Shown in pieces: positions 36,101 to 50,600 of a stretch of 64,000 nucleotides of DNA. The DNA is from Seriola aureovittata. Lineage: Eukaryota; Chordata; Actinopteri; Carangiformes; Carangidae. The notes under the pieces were generated by a model that was given only the letters and a program-made list of their open reading frames with translations, was not told where the DNA came from and searched no databases. The translations under genes were made by a program, and so were the position numbers. The stretch lies in NCBI RefSeq assembly GCF_021018895.1, contig NC_079377.1, positions 7,446,501 to 7,510,500 of the forward strand, in the 5' to 3' direction. How positions within the stretch are numbered: the stretch's first letter is position 1; the number at the start of each line of letters is the position of its first letter.

Positions 36101-39100
36101 AGCCACAGTGAGTCAAGCTTCAAAAAGCTTCGAAATACTTTCCAATGACCTCCAACCATTCCTGCTGCGTGATCCTCATCAGTCACTTCCTCTGGTGATT
36201 GAGTCATCATTCCCCACTCTTTGTTGGTCAGCTACATGCCAGGTGCATTGCAAAGCTCTTTGGATTTGCAATGACATTTGACATGGGACACCTGCTGTAG
36301 ATATGATGGAAGGGGAACTGCTGTGAGCGCAGCAGAAAGATTGTACATTTGCAAACTTCAAGTGCAGTTATCTGGATCCAGATCATAATTTCTCTGGTAT
36401 AAGTGATGGTATTATACAAGGCAATTAAATCTGTTAGAAGTTGGTTATGTAAAGTTTATGTAGTATTTTCTTTCTGTGTCACAAAATTCACTTCGCCTTT
36501 CAATAATTATTTAATGTTTATGGTTAAACTAAGAAGAGTGATGCATGTATATTAGCTGGCCATCATCAGTCTTTGTTATTTATGTTTTAAGATATTTTAA
36601 AATAATTAAACATGTGCCACAGTGTGCCATTGTGAGCAAGTTGTGACACCACCAGGTTTTTTGTGGGTGTGTAAGGGAGATACAATTCTACCAACATTCT
36701 ACCAATATGAGGAGCTATAAATCTTAATATAATCCAAACTGAAAACAATTTTTAAAACTAAATATACAAATTTAAACTTCATGCAGATTTTACAGTATCA
36801 AAAGCTTCTGTTCTTTGCTGCCTCTGGATATTGTTGACTGCAATTTACAGTAAACAGATGTTTTGCTTCAAAAAGACGGTTAACAAGTTGCTTCTGCCAA
36901 TACAAAGTTTAGAAGCGATAGAAAAAAAACTTTTATTGAGCTTTTGAAATGTTCTCACTCAGATCTGCATTCAACGGTATTTTCTTTTCTGATTTTACTA
37001 ACAATTGCAATATCTAACTGTATATTAAGTACAGTACACGTATAGTAAGTGTATAACTCAGATTTTTGGCACTGTCTCTCTGTTTCATTTGTAGACAGCC
37101 TCTTATACTGACCTCACAACCCCACACCCGAGACACATTGTGCCATGGTGGTGATTTATAGCTGTCACCTGTCAGATACTGCTTGTCCTCCTCCCTTTTC
37201 TGTCTTTCTGCTGTGTCAGCTTCAGGAAGAGGAGTGGGAGGAAGTAGGTGGTTGCTATTGTTTCTCTTCATGCAGAAGAGCTGAACTAATCCAACTGGCA
37301 TGCTGGTTTTCTATTGTGAGTAGTAGTGGTCAACAGGGTTTAAGCTTTTACAATCTGATAAAGCTTGTCAATAATTTATCACAGCTCTTTAGACAGCCCT
37401 GGATACCTTAGATTTTGATTTATCATGTTTATCACACAGAACAATTTTAAAGTTCATATTTAAAGATAGAAAGATTCATTTCAAAGTCCCTTTGAGATGC
37501 ACTATAACCTCATACATTTTAGTCTTTTATCAGTCTTTATGAAAATTACCTAAAATGTCAGGATGTATTCAAAGCTACAGCAAGCAAATAATCAATTTCA
37601 GGGGACATTTTTAACTTTTAAAGTCTGTTTTTGAGACTTTTAAGACTTCTTGAGAAAATAAAAATGTATCCAACAAATTTAGCCCAGAATCATCTCAAAA
37701 GTAAAGTAGGCCATTAGAGTATTTGGTTGTGTAATTCATTTAATTGTTAATTAAAGATAGTGACATGTAGACATACCATAACATCTGGCTAACATCATAA
37801 CATGATTCAAACTTTATTGAGTAACAGGAAGTATATTGTCAGCGTCTCTGCGGGCGTGAGATGTTCGTCTTAATGCTATAATACCAGTGTCTGTCTGTAA
37901 AATCCCTGGTATTTTACATAAATGTAAACAATTGTAGCGCAGAAGATTTTGAAGTGAAAATTAATACAAAGTTGAGCCGTGTTGGGGGCCGATGATTGGA
38001 TTGAAAACACGTTGATGTTTCTGTTACATCCATTAAATTCCATCCATCACTGTTACATTGGGATGTTAGAAGAAGATGAAAAGATAGCTGTAAGAACTAT
38101 CTTTAAAAGTGAAAAATAACAGACCTTTCAAAATCTTTGACCTTACTGAATGTATGTGTGTGACAATAGCCCTGGAGAAAACAATCTGCATTGACAGCAC
38201 ACACAGGAGCATGGAGGGTATCTCTTGAAGCACTGGCCCTTTGGGATTTAAACTGATATAGAGAGTCAATTGGACAAAGACATCCCTTGCTTCCAGGACC
38301 AATCTACCATTTCAAAAACATCTTGTGTTCTTCTTGAAAGTTTTTATACAATGTATACAACCATGCCGTAGTGTTTCTAAAGATGAAACTGCATATCTCT
38401 TTTAGCTGAAAGCAACACTGCTGGTTTTGAACTATACGATTTTGTGAGGCAGAGAGGCTACAGTATATTAGCCCACTTCTTTAAGATGTGTAGGCATTTG
38501 CGACATAGCTTCTGGGGAACATTAAAATCTTTTGATGTGGATCTGAAGCATAATGCATCTCAGTGCAGATGAGCTGATTTGATCAGACACGCTAAAGTTT
38601 GAGTCATACGTACCACTAATATCGCCAGCGTTTTGCACCATAAAGCTTGCCTGTTCATATGATGAGCAATCAGTGAGAAATCTAGGCATGTGTAACAACA
38701 AAAACAGGCACACCAAACCTATTATTTAATATATACAATGCTTAGGAAACGAATTTTTTACTGTAACCACAACTGTAGTTCTAAAAGGCCCAAAACAGTG
38801 TGTGCTATCCTGAAGGCCCTAAAAAATGTATGCCTCAGTGCATGAATACTCTCTGGCACATTTAATTTAAACAAGAAAAGGCAACCAATCTTTTAACGTA
38901 TTGTTTACATCCAGATGGTTTGACTCGGTAGTAAATAGTGTTGTAAATAGTGATTTGAATTTAGTTCTGTACATTTGTATCTATGAAATATAAAGGTCTG
39001 TCACTTACGTAGTCTGGCCTAATTTCAACTGATCTATCCTGCATTTATTATACTAAACAAGCAGTATAAGACCGCTGTCTTGGTAATAGTCTACTGCTCA

Positions 39101-42100
39101 TCAATTATTCGAGTAGATGAAGTGTAGATATTTGCTCTGTAAGTATTTTCATCTCATCCTCTCTTCCTATATTGTGGCTTTACCTTTGATGTTACAAAAA
39201 AAAAGATGATTTCCTTATGGGTATGGGGAGCATAATGTGTGTTCCAGTGCAGCACCTGTTTTTAATTTCCTAACATGAAAGGCATTCTCATCAAAAGAAA
39301 CTGAAAAACAATGATTTTCATTCTGACATGAGGAGTATGATCCTCACCCTGTGTGTCACTCTTTCTTCCCTTCGCCCCACCACCCCTCCACCCCACCTCC
39401 CACCACCCCACCACCCCACCTCCCACCCCTCATTCTCGTCTGTTTTGTAATATTCAGCTCATGTGGGTCTGTGTTTTATATGCGTTGACTGCTTCATCTG
39501 GCCTTTTCTTTGCTGTGGCCAGTCAGAGAACAGCCCATTAACTTCACTGTTTACTCTTGGTGCTGTTGGCTGTCACATACTGTATCTCCGCTTGTTGGCC
39601 TCTTTATTTTTACATTTCTCTTCTGTTGCCTCTCTGACTTAGTCTTGGCTTCTTGCTGCGGTTCCACCTCAACTGTGTTTGTGGTGCCATAATATCCAGT
39701 TCCCCTGGGACAAGTGGGTTATGGTAAACACAGTGCAAAAGGCACAGTACCTGGCCAGTCTGATATTCTGCTCTCATTAAAAAAGAACTTCAAATTGCTC
39801 AAGGCATCTGATCTCCACAGTTACCGACCTGCATTCAGTTTTGTTGTAGTTACCTGATATTTTATGAGGCCTTCATTTGTGTTTATAGAAACAACAAGTC
39901 TTTATGGGTTTTCACAAGACCTTTTGCCAGATGTGTTTTGTTTTTACTTTTAGATTTCTTGTGTTTTTCCTGAGTATGGGCAGAGTTTACAAATGAGAGA
40001 GATCATTTTGTAAGCATGCAGCATGTATTCAATATCTGTCATTTCCTTTGCAGCAACAGCAAGGTTTTGGATTTAATATTAGTCCTTCAAGCATTACATA
40101 GCACATTATCTAAGATATAAAAAAGCACACCTGCTGTGTTTTGACTTGGAAGTGGAAGAGGGCGAGGTGAGACATATGTACAAACTGCCCATTCTTTTTA
40201 TGGTTCCTGGTTTGTTTTAATATTTTCTCTCCTTGGGCTTTTCTGTATACCACATGCAGCATAACTGAAAGGCATCAGACAGATTCAGGGGGTGAGGGTC
40301 CACTGGAGCACACTCTGCTGGGACCTCTTTGATTTCATTTGAATGAATTCATAGAATTGGGTTTTAGCATGAATATAATGTTCATGCACACAACTTCTAC
40401 GCTACACTCCTACACTATATGCAGTTTTGTTTCTGTGTACTGTAAGAAATTCTTTTACATTTGGCATGCAGTCACTTATATCCCACCACAGTTTCATGTC
40501 TTTACTCCCCACAGTTAGTCAGTATAAAAATAGTTTCTTCTTGTTTACCTGCCACATATTTTTGGTGTTTGGCCATTTAAGCCAAACTGTGAAAATCACA
40601 AACACATATTATGGTAACATATAAATGTCAATCCTATTAACATTAATGCATAAATGTTGCAGGTATGCACGCACCCACTGCAGTTATGCAGAGAGCCAGC
40701 TAGAGCACAGAGTTTAGAGAGTAATACTGGATGGTTGCTATTTCAAATTCCCAGACCAGCTGGGAATCTGGGCAGGAGAACTGAATGTGAAACCTAAACC
40801 CTCCTTCGGCAATTACTGTCAGTGTGCCCTTGAGCAAGGCAGCTGTGTTTGGCAGCCCCCAGGGGCTGTCAACTTTACCTGAAATAATAAAACTTAATTA
40901 CACAGAGAAGGTGCCAAAATGACTGCAGTAGCACTAAATGTGTTGTATAAGCTGAAAAAGCAAATCCTTTCATTTTCCAATATTTTCCATTATGTAACTT
41001 AATGACAAGATATATTGGAAAAATGTGATCTTTTTAATGGGTTTCTAATATCAAAGCATATTATTACAAATGGTAATCAAGAAGTGCTTGTGCATACTGG
41101 TCTGTTCAAAATTCACTTAAACATCAAGATGTGAAACATCAAAATATGATTAATACCTTACACAACTGAAGGTTTAAAACTTTTTTTTCTGTTTTTTTTT
41201 TTTTTTTTTTAATGTGCCTCAGATTCTTGGGCGTGAATGGTTTGTACTACATGTGCTACAACTCTCTCAAAGCTAACTCACTGGAGACTTTGTACAGTTC
41301 TGATTGAGGCATGCGTTCCTGCAACAACAAAGGGAATTAATACAAGTTAATGTTACAGATTCAGGTGTGTCTGTATGTCTTTTGCCAGGCTGTGGAGAGC
41401 ATCTGATTCGCACCATGCTGGCACGGGAATGCTCTGCTGCCATGCAGTCTGAAGATGCCCACCAAGCACTGTTGGAGGCTATGCAAAACAAGTTCATCAG
41501 TGAGTGACCCACATGTAGCCCGATTCCCACTCCTTTCCGTATGCGTAGATTTTTCTGCCAAGAACGTGTTTGCGACAAACATACTTATGCACAGAGGGAA
41601 TAAAACGAATAAACAGATGTTGCATAACATAAGGAATGAGCTAACAACTGGAAACATTGGAAATAACAGTACAGAAGAAACGGCTTTTGATTTATGGATC
41701 TTTTTCACCCTTTAAACAGGGCCTTCAAATGTTCCACACATTATAGCTGACAGCCACAGATAATTTTGTGGCTGTCAGTTGTTTTGTTGAAAGTTCATGT
41801 GAAGATGTAATTTTTTTTTGCCATATTCTCAGAAGTGGTCAGTTTTAGAAAGTCTTGTTAACTGTGTTTGCTGCGCCTGTGAATGACCACTGGATAGTTC
41901 AGAGAAGACAGCAGAGGAAGAAAGGACATGTGGAAACATGTGGTGGTTTCTGCCTTCTTCTGGCCTCCTTTAGAAGTCCGCCCCAGTTTGGCTTTGTCAT
42001 GGACATCTGTAACACCAAGACATTTGGACAGGCTGGATCAAGTCAATTTAAAAGTTAATTCTTCTGTTGTTTCCTTTCAAGGTGCACATTAAGTTAAACA

Positions 42101-45100
42101 AAGCTCCATAAATCCTGCCTTAGCAGGCGCACTGATGATAGTGTCTCTGATGTGGAGGCTGCTCACTCCACCTTCATTCAAGTCAGGTTCTCTAAATAGA
42201 ATATCTTAAATGAAAATGCCATCAGTACTTATATATCTGTTTGTGTAATTTTGTATTGAAACACCTGCCAAAGAGATACACACACACACACACCAACATA
42301 CTCAATAATTTATCCTTATTTTATTTTTATGGGTAAGATGATGGTGAACATTAAGGCAATAACTGAACTACTGTCATGTTTACATCAGGCATATACACCC
42401 TCTAAGCACTTTATCAGGAACCCCTGTACACCTGCTTATTCAAGCAATTATCCAATCAGCCAATCATACAGCAGCAGTGCAGCATATAAAAACATGCAGA
42501 TAGAGGTCAGGAGCTTCAGTTAATGTTCACATCAAACATCAGAGTGAGGAAAGAATTTTAGATTTGATACAACAGCAGAGACCACGTCAGGTTCACCTCC
42601 TGTCAGCCAAGAACAGAAATCACAGGCTCACCAAAACTAGACAGTTGAAGATGGGGGAAAAACCTTTCAGATTTGTGCTGAAGCAGGCATCTGAATCCAG
42701 TTGAACACCTTTGGGATTTGGTAGAACAGAAGATTGGCAGCATGAATGTGCAGCTGACAGATCTGCAGAAATGATATGATGCAATCATGTCAACATGGAG
42801 CAGAATATCAAAGAAATGTTTCCAACGTCTTGTGGAATCTATGCCACGAAGACCTGAGGCTGTTTTAAGAGCAAAAGGATGCCCTGTCCAGTATTAGTTT
42901 GGTGTTCCTAATAAAGTGCTTGGTGAGTGTATGTCTGAGTTGTTATGGAATATTTAACAAAAGAAAGTTAAGAGCCTTTTTAAAATGTAGAACAAATACC
43001 AGGATTTTGTGTGAATGTTGTCCAAGCTACACTAAAAAAAGTGTTTTATAGAGTGAAGGGAACATTACAACATGGAACCAAAATCTGCGAAATACAGCAG
43101 AGAAACAATGGCATGCAGACACAACAATATTTTCATCAACTGGTCCTGTGTTCTTTTTTACTTGCTCTGAGGAGACATTTCAAAACATGTTGGAGCTGTT
43201 TTTAGTTTGTTCTTTTCCAAACCAAACCCTCTTTTCTTTTATTGCTCACAGTAATCAGCCAATCCGAGTTTTTTTTTGTATACACAACACCTCATTCAAG
43301 TTTGCTTCTTCTGAAGTTTAGTCAGGGAGGAAGAAAGTTTCTCACTCCACACAATGAGTTTTTCTGCTGTTTTTTTTTTTTAAAGCAAGCTTTAAGGTCT
43401 TTTTCTATTTTTAACTATTTTTAAATGAAATGTTGTGTTAGACTGGTGAGTATAGTGCAGAGATTAAAAATGACACTACCTGTCATTAACCTATTATGTG
43501 CTAAAAACCTGCCCATACAGATGGAGTGAAATATTTTAATTTAACAGTCTGCTAAATAAGATAAATATATCAGGATAGAATAATTGCTTTCAGTTGTTTA
43601 ACTTGGCCAAAAAAGGCAAACAACTTGAATGGAAGGTTTTTGTTTCTCATTGATCACCTTCATTTGATGGGGCTGTGTTTTGTCTGGTCTTTTCACGTGT
43701 TATCCTTGGTTCAGTGTGTTACAGTGGAGAGCTAAACGTATACTAGAGATTTCATTGATTGAGAAGAGTTGTCATTTTACCATATTTATGCCATTTCTAA
43801 TAATCTAAACTGTTGTGTTTTCTTTGTATCCAGGTTCACCCTTTCTGGCCAGCGAGGATCGTGTTTTGGGTGGAGTAATTGTCTTGCGGTGCTGCAGATG
43901 TGTGGAGGCTCAGCCTTCTCAAAATATTCAGGGTATACTGGGTAAGACATTAATCATCTCAAGCCTGATCACTCTCAAACGTTCATGCTACAGCTGATGG
44001 TAGTCAGAGATTTTGCTGTTAATATTTCAAAATCCTCCCTCAGATAGTCAGGAGGAGGGGGAGGAGGCACTGCGGCTTTCTTTGCGGGTGGTCTGTGTTT
44101 TAACTTGCACAATCAGGCTCTGGTTTCACACCCTTCATCTCAGATTCAAACAGGGACCTCCCACTATGGAATCAACCACTAATCTTCAGACAAGTGGAGG
44201 CCTTCTGAACGCTGCCCAGTTTGGCTGATTGTATTGGTAGATGTGATTTCTCTACCTGGAGCTTATGAGAACACTCCTTCGCTTCTCAAAGCCACCATCA
44301 TGGAATTTGAGGCCATATGACTTGCTAGTGGCCTTTGCCCTTTGCGTTAATTTTAACATGATGTGTATCGAACCCTCAGCTCCAAAGAAACCAGTGGATG
44401 AGTTGAAGTTCACAGACAAAGTAGAGCAGATGTTTCCCCAGTGTAGGAGGGGATGACATCTTGATTTCAAATTAAACATGATGGCAAATGTGAAGTGAAA
44501 CGCTATTTATGTTGTGTATTATGTCAGCCTGAATAATAAAATTTTCCAAAGTGCTGCTTCCTCAGTGATGTACAGACCCTGTTTGATGCTCCTGTTTACG
44601 GAGCGTAGCCTTTGTGCAGACTGTGGACTACCTCAGATTACTGTGGACTGCAAAGGGCTCTGTGTTGATTTACAAGAATAAACAGTATGTCAGCCACATC
44701 CTTTTGGTACTGTAATTGAGTTTCTCATCCAACCCACAAGTTCTAACTTCCTCTGCAGTTATGTCACAACTGCAAGTCATATATTTTCATAATAATGGGC
44801 ATGCTCAGAGTTTACTGCAGTTTAGCACGCTGAGTCACCTGCCAAACTTTTTCTTCTGGCAGATGGAAAGACTGAACTTTAGTGAAGCTACATAGTCTGT
44901 TCCCTCCCCATCTGTCCCTCTGGCTGCATGATCTTTTTATTTATACTAATACATTTATATGCATGTATATTTGTAATTAATTTTCTCCTTTTCATTCTGT
45001 AATGAACTTTTTTATCTGTATGTTTTCACAGTGGAGTTCCTATGGAGTCACACCACAGAGAGCATGTGTGTTGGCTACATGTCTGCCCAAGATAGCAAAG

Positions 45101-47658
45101 CAAAGGTGAGCTTCCCAATTAGCAAAATGTCTTCAACTGAGTTTTAAATACACAGAGGTGATATAGGAATATAGACATCCTTACCTCATTAACAAAACTG
45201 TAACACAGTACATGGGTGTAGGCTCATATTACAGAGTTTATTAAATGCATTGTATGATATTTATGCATCACTGACCAGTGCCAGTAGCTTGAAATTGAAT
45301 CTGCTCCTTGGGTAATTTATGGGCACTAGTTTGTCTCCCTTTTTCACCTACAGCTAAAGTCATAGATTTGACTTTTATGAAGACTGCTTTACATCATATT
45401 TTCCAGGATGAACAATGTTAATACGAAAAACATCATTTAGAAATCCTGGTTTCAATAACATGACAGATTTGTATTCTCTGCCAGACTGCAGAAGTATAAT
45501 TCTGTGTATTAGAGTGAGACTCCTGGCTGTTGTTTGACAGTTCCTCTTAAGAAATTATTCAATTTGTCATATAAGGATGTGTGATATATTGGTCAGGTCA
45601 CCTGTCATGGACAGTAAATTTCATTTTTATCTGGACCAGTATCAAAATTAAGACTCATACGCTAGCGATTTGATTTGTGAAGTTGTCAGCTTACTTTAAT
45701 TCTCTTTTTCTCTCCAGAGGCCTGTTAGCTTCTGTTTCACTCCATTATACTTCTGACATGTACCTAACATGTAGTGTGTCGAGCAAAAAAATCCTAGAAA
45801 AGATATATGCAATCATAATTTGTTTATTTAAAATCCAGTTTTGTGGTAATTGTTTCATTCAACTTAGTTCATGCACAAGTCAGAGTTTATGTTGATTTAA
45901 TAGTCGCTGCCAATGTGTTGGCAACTTACTCATTCTTTATTCACCTATTACATAAGAGATTTAGATTGTCGTCTATGTCCTGTCTCCTTCACCTTCCTGG
46001 TAAACTGCAGGCCCTGTCCCTGCTGACTCCCCTGTTGAGACCTGTTGACCTGGTGAGAGTATCTATCCTAGAGATTACTGCCTCCCATGATACACAGGGT
46101 GCAGCTGCTGCTTCTCACCTGTTAGCGATGGGTTTTACCAAGAGGGTTTAATGTGCAGGTTCACGCTATCTCCATCAGATCACACTTCCAACCAGTAGGA
46201 GTTGCTAGTGTATCTAGTGCACATGAAGTGCTATATCAGTCACCACCAGTCTTCTCTCCTGCAAACACTGAAGGTTTTTGTGTCACTTGAAGGCACAACC
46301 AAGACAAACCCCAGTTCCCTGTGGTTGTAGGCAAGAATTTTTCCCTTGCACCTCCTGTGCTTGCTTTCTTGTTTGGCATGTAATGTGCTGATGACCTTGG
46401 CTTTTAGATTATGAGACTGAAAATCTTTGCAGAAGTCTTTTAAGTAGACATTACATTTACAGTGGTGTGATAAATAAATTATTACATTATGGATATTTGA
46501 GGTTGGCTTTAACTTACAAAAAAAACTTCTAACTACAGAAATAGTATGATTGGAAGCAGACTGTGTCTTCTTAAGCAAGAGAACTTAATAATCTGGTCTC
46601 CCAGCTCTACATGGAGTCTCAACTCAGACTGATTTGTTGGCTAATGTATCGCTGTCACTCGGTATGAAGAGAGGGCACTGTTATTCAAGCCTGGTTCAGA
46701 TTTCAAAGTCTTTGCCCTAGCTCCCGTCTCCCCGCCCCCTCACCCATTCTCTTGGTCTTTCTCTATCGTCACTCCCCCTCTCTGGCCCTACCTGGTCATA
46801 AAGTACCATAAAGTTTAGTGAAAGTCATGCCCACCGGGGATATCGGTATCAATCTGCATATTTTTCTGATGTGCTCTGTGTATTGGGCTTTGTGGTGGAA
46901 TGTGAGCGTGCAAGCTCTCCTTTCACGCCTGTGCCAATGTAAAGTGGTGAGGACAACACAGGGAACTGTATTCAGTTCAAGGGGCAATTTCAATCGTTTG
47001 TTTGTAATTTTTTGTTTTGTTTACATTCTTATATAATGTATATACAGTTGGAGGTTTAACAGGCATGAGCAGAGGGTGGTATTACTTGCGGTATATAGTA
47101 GACACAAACCTATTATGTCACTTTCTCCATGATGCCTACTTTCTGAAAAACCTAATACCATCATGGAGCCTCACTGTGGACGTGCAACTGCATTTATAAT
47201 TGACTCAGTGAAAAATACAGGAGTATAGTGGTATCTAAGTGCTATAACATCCTGTAACCGGTGTAGCAGACGATATTGGGATATTAACCAGACCTAGATA
47301 GTAGTGGAGAGCTTGGTCACCTGTTTATGAACTAAACAGTAATTCCACTTTTCTGAAATGTACTTTTTGCCACAGTGACTCAGGCTCTTCTGTCCACAGA
47401 CTCACAGATATAGTGTAAAGAACTAGGGAGCAGCAATCCAGCAATCTATAGCACTTGCAAGCTGTCCCTCTAAATTTAAACTGCAGAAACACCTCGAGTC
47501 GAGGCAACACAGAAGCATTAAAGTGAGTGCCTCTATTGTGGAAGTCGCCCAACATCACTTCATTAAGATGTGCATGCACAATGTTCTTTATAAAATTAAT
47601 GTTCCCACTGGTTTGAGATCAGTTTCTGGATCTCCTGGGATAGGGTATCCACTTCCTC

Positions 47659-47695
<37 letters not shown>

Positions 47696-50600
47696 GGGGG
47701 GGGGGGGGACACTGGTGACACAGTGATATTGGAGAGTGCAGCCAAGAACACAGCTGCTTTACCAAACCTCACACTGCATCAGAGACTGAGCAGCTAGTTG
47801 TGGGGCTGAGGCTGCGAAGCCCCTGTGTGCCTCTGTGGCTCTCACCGTCTGCATACTAGAGAATCTGGCTATTCTGTCCTTCATTCCTCTAGACTTGATA
47901 CAAAACAAGGTTTTACCCACTGCTCCCCAGGTGGGCCCAGAGTAGGCCTCTGCTTACTGCCAACATATGAGGGGATGCTATAGGAGAGCATCTGCTTTCT
48001 CTCTTTAGTCAATAATCCAGAGATTGGAACCTTAATGCATCTATGTCCTGCCGTCTAGAAAGTGGTATGTGTGCCATGGAGGCTCTGGGCAGATTTTGTG
48101 GTGCCATCTTCACTCCTCCTGAGAAGCTTTAAGTCTCTGTCATCTCGCCATCTTTCACAGTCTCTCTGGGACCAGTGCACATGAGGGGTGATGCTGGTAA
48201 CTAGGCTGCAGATGAACAGGCAGTATTTAACAAGTTCTTCTAGTGAGGACTTCCTTGATTATGTTGTCATAAACACTTGCTGAACAAAACTTGATAAGGT
48301 TAGTGTTCCCATTGCACATTAATATGCTGTCTGAATAATTCATTCACATTCAAGCATGTACAAATTTTCAGCACACTGAGTTGCAGAGATTGCAAAGCAT
48401 ATAGCCCCAGAGTCATCCAGCGCTTCAGCTGCTATTCCACAGACATTCCTCCCATTCCTATTAGCATCCCACTGGGCGTTTCTACCCAGCCAGTCAGAGT
48501 CCATCTTCCACTGCTTTTCTGTGATAAGAACATAAAAGGACTGATACACAGTAGCGAGAGTATGTAGGACAGAGGTCAGACTGGATTTGTATTGAAGCAG
48601 ATCTACTTCTCTTTCACAGTGTTTTAAGTCTCAGATTTGTTTGTATATATTTTTTCTGACAATATAAATCCAGGGGAATACTGAAGCATGCAGCTCAGTC
48701 AAAAATGTGTTGGATGTCAGTTTTTCCAAACAGACTGTACTGGCAGCTCTTCTCAGTTCTTTCTTACTTTTCAGTCAGATGTTATTTCTTGGGAAAGTTG
48801 AGTCTGTGTCCTAATCCTTTTGACATTACTGTAAAATAGGAGCACTGTATATATGTATATATAAAGCCGCAGTGCTGCAGAGGAAGAGCGTCTGGTTTTA
48901 TTCAGTCACCTGTGTCTGCATTGGATAGGACATCAGAACATCAAGCCGTGTTTTCTCGCACTTCTGAAACAGTTGTACTATTGTTTTATTGTTTGTCATG
49001 ATTGGACAGATGAAAAAGAAGTGTAGGACACACAGCACTGGCTCCATGGCTCAGTTCTCTCATCATTACCACTATAAAGCTTATGATGGTCAAATAGTGT
49101 AAGGCCAGAGAAAATCAAATGGCATGCAATTCAGTCCTCCTGGTTATTGTCTGCTGTGTATGTTACACGAAAAATGCTTTTTATTATGGGACATTTTGTT
49201 TTTATTATCCATCTCGTGTGGAGAATAAATAGCATATAATTGTTTTTTTTGTTTTTTAAAGAAAAGAATTTCAAAACCACAACACAAAAACGGCAGCATA
49301 GTCATAGAGCTAAAATTGTCCGTTGGCCTACACTGTGGTGTTAATGTGTGGCTTCTCCAGCTCCTAAACACATTCATATCACCAAAGAATGTTGTTTTTC
49401 TTTGAAAGATACAATGGAACTGTGTTTTTCACGTTATGTTTTGACTCAGCTGTAGTCCTGTCATGTGGTCACTTCAATCACTGGGTAACAAGCTGACAAT
49501 GGCCTCACTGTAGATTTTCGTGACTTCTTTTTTTGTTATTTCTGTCGATCTAGCCCAACTATCATTTAATTCTACATTTCTTTCCTCCTCTTTCTACCTC
49601 GCTGAAGTTATAATTATTTTACATTGCTTCTGTAAACATGGATTCCATGACAAGGATTCATTAAGCAAGAAAATGATAACACAGGATATGATATGGTACA
49701 TTGTAAAGGAGATGCAGCCCCCAACAGACAATCTTAAAATCCTTATAAACTGGTGTTCAAATACTCAGATCATGTTTGTGATTGGGGTGCTAATAATTCT
49801 TTGGACACCATTACCCACTGAAATAACCAAAAAGCTGCCTTTTATGTCAGTGCCTACTTATTGGGATGAGCACAGAGACCACAACAAAGTTTCAGTCTAA
49901 GTACTTTGGCACTGAACTGTATTGTATTGTTGATCACATTGAGCAGAATCATCAAAAGATTTTTCTTCATGCAATCCAAAACAGCTGCAGACTAATAATC
50001 CAAGCATGAACTCAGAGCGACAGTAAAGGTTGGCACCATAGACATAAAAACTGTATGGATAATTTGTTATTTAGTGTTTACATGTGAGGCTGTGGAGTTA
50101 TTTGTCTGATGCTGACCAGACTGTGTGGTGTCACAGAAGTGTTAGGACATCTGTTGTGTGACTTCTGAGGCTGCTCATCCTCACTGCTCTGTGCCTTATG
50201 AACCAGCACCACGGCATGTGAGAGGCACTCGATGCTGTTAGCGCTGCGGCGGCGTGTTTACTCACTTGTTTGGTTTAGTAAGCCCTTAACTCTTCCCACC
50301 TGTTCATTCACATTGTCCATTCTGTCAAGATTGAAACAAAAATTAAGGTCTTAGAGGTTCAGGGTGCATTGGTGTCACTGTCAGAAACAGTTTTCTTACA
50401 AAATATATGTCAAGTCATACAGCTAACCGCTCATTTTGCCTATTGTATTTTCAGCTGTGTATTCAATGCAGTAGGAATTTAAAAGAACATTGCAAAGTTT
50501 TTTTCCCCAGACATCAGAAGGAAAAAATTTAGCATGTCACCATTAGTCGATTATGACTCAGCTATGGACCTTCATTCAAAACAGTTTAAACAAGGCCTTT

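Larger units (their letters stand above)
35962..41388 (+). other. TASP1 intron 10
   Basis: This 5.4-kb intron contains a CCACC-type tract at 39376-39430 and a SINE-like fragment at about 40685-40880. No coding exon is supported. Confidence 0.8.

Noticed and set aside
49520..49900. 126-codon open frame in TASP1 intron 13
   Set aside because: Low-complexity, AT-driven composition with no domain, splice context or similarity I can recognise.
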